Shown in pieces: positions 63,943-64,000 of a stretch of DNA of 64,000 nt (its first letter is position 1; each line of letters starts with the position of its first letter). The position numbers and the translations under genes were made by a program. The notes beneath the pieces were generated by a model. The model was not told the DNA's origin, did not search any database, and was given only the letters and a program-made list of their open reading frames with translations. Origin of the DNA: Fictibacillus fluitans (GTDB lineage: Bacteria; Bacillota; Bacilli; Bacillales; Fictibacillaceae); the NCBI RefSeq assembly GCF_030418125.1, contig NZ_JAUHTR010000001.1, forward strand, positions 682,001 through 746,000, in the 5' to 3' direction.

Positions 63943-64000
63943 ATGAAACTTGTAACGTTTAACCCCTTCCGGACGATTGGCATTCCCAATATCCAATATG
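63943..64000 (+). CDS. Start of an unidentified gene, cut by window edge
   Basis: Only 19 codons are present: MKLVTFNPFRTIGIPNIQY. GAGG lies six bases upstream and a good promoter precedes it, so it is a real gene start. The fragment is too short to identify; an ATP-grasp protein of the YheC/YheD type is possible but unproven. Confidence 0.7.
   Translation, partial: MKLVTFNPFRTIGIPNIQY

Overview
The window is a block of chromosomal housekeeping DNA from an endospore-forming member of the Bacillaceae. Gene order follows the well-known Bacillus layout from the ylb cluster through mraZ, the division and cell-wall (dcw) cluster, spoIIG, the ylm genes, ileS and the pyr operon to yloA/yloB, read here from right to left because most genes are on the minus strand. 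Sporulation genes (sigE, sigG, spoIIGA, spoVD, spoVE, rsfA, ylbJ), a bacillithiol gene (bshC) and a meso-diaminopimelate-type MurE support this placement. It is not B. subtilis itself. murF lies inside the dcw cluster, the ylyA gene and the cysH block are missing, and a biotin-dependent acyl-CoA carboxylase plus a crotonase-family gene sit among the ylb genes. I cannot name the genus with confidence.

Region by region: 1-2800 holds the 5' part of a SERCA-type P-type ATPase (minus) and divergent rqcH (plus). 2821-15400 is the pyrimidine operon pyrR-pyrP-pyrB-pyrC-pyrAA-pyrAB-pyrK-pyrD-pyrF-pyrE, with an unassigned methyltransferase gene at its 3' end. It has a near-consensus promoter and three PyrR-type attenuators. 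15380-20040 has rluD, lspA and ileS, the last under an isoleucine T-box. 20042-24053 has divIVA, ylmH, ylmG, sepF, ylmE, ylmD and ylmC. 24141-26798 is the sporulation sigma-factor cluster sigG, sigE, spoIIGA. 26981-46919 is the dcw cluster: ftsZ, ftsA, sbp, ylxX, ylxW, divIB, murB, murG, spoVE, murD, mraY, murF, murE, spoVD, pbpB, ftsL, rsmH, mraZ. 47066-49744 has bshC and panE. 49889-55287 is an acyl-CoA metabolism insert interleaved with ylbP and rsfA. 55419-63784 is the ylb block (rpmF, ylbN, tmcAL, sepM, ylbK, ylbJ, coaD, rsmD, a csfG-like sRNA, ylbG, ylbF) with two unassigned small genes. A further gene begins at 63943 and runs off the edge.

The genes form three physiological programmes. 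The first is pyrimidine synthesis, sensed through PyrR. The second is envelope growth and division: MraZ autoregulation, lipid II synthesis from MurE to MurG, and the divisome proteins FtsL, PBP2B, DivIB, FtsA, FtsZ, SepF and DivIVA. The third is entry into and execution of sporulation: the spoIIG promoter, sigma-E, sigma-G, SpoVD/SpoVE for cortex, RsfA and the csfG-like RNA. Two ribosome-quality-control proteins (RqcH and YlmH) are also present.

I found no tRNA, rRNA, insertion sequence, prophage or CRISPR array, and no clear evidence of an undescribed multi-gene system. The most interesting signals are regulatory: a pyrP attenuator that also buries the ribosome-binding site, a five-copy MraZ box array, the csfG-like RNA with its forespore promoter, and a perfect Spo0A-type box in front of the acyl-CoA carboxylase genes. 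The most interesting enzymes are a crotonase-family protein lacking one catalytic glutamate and the methyltransferase appended to the pyr operon.
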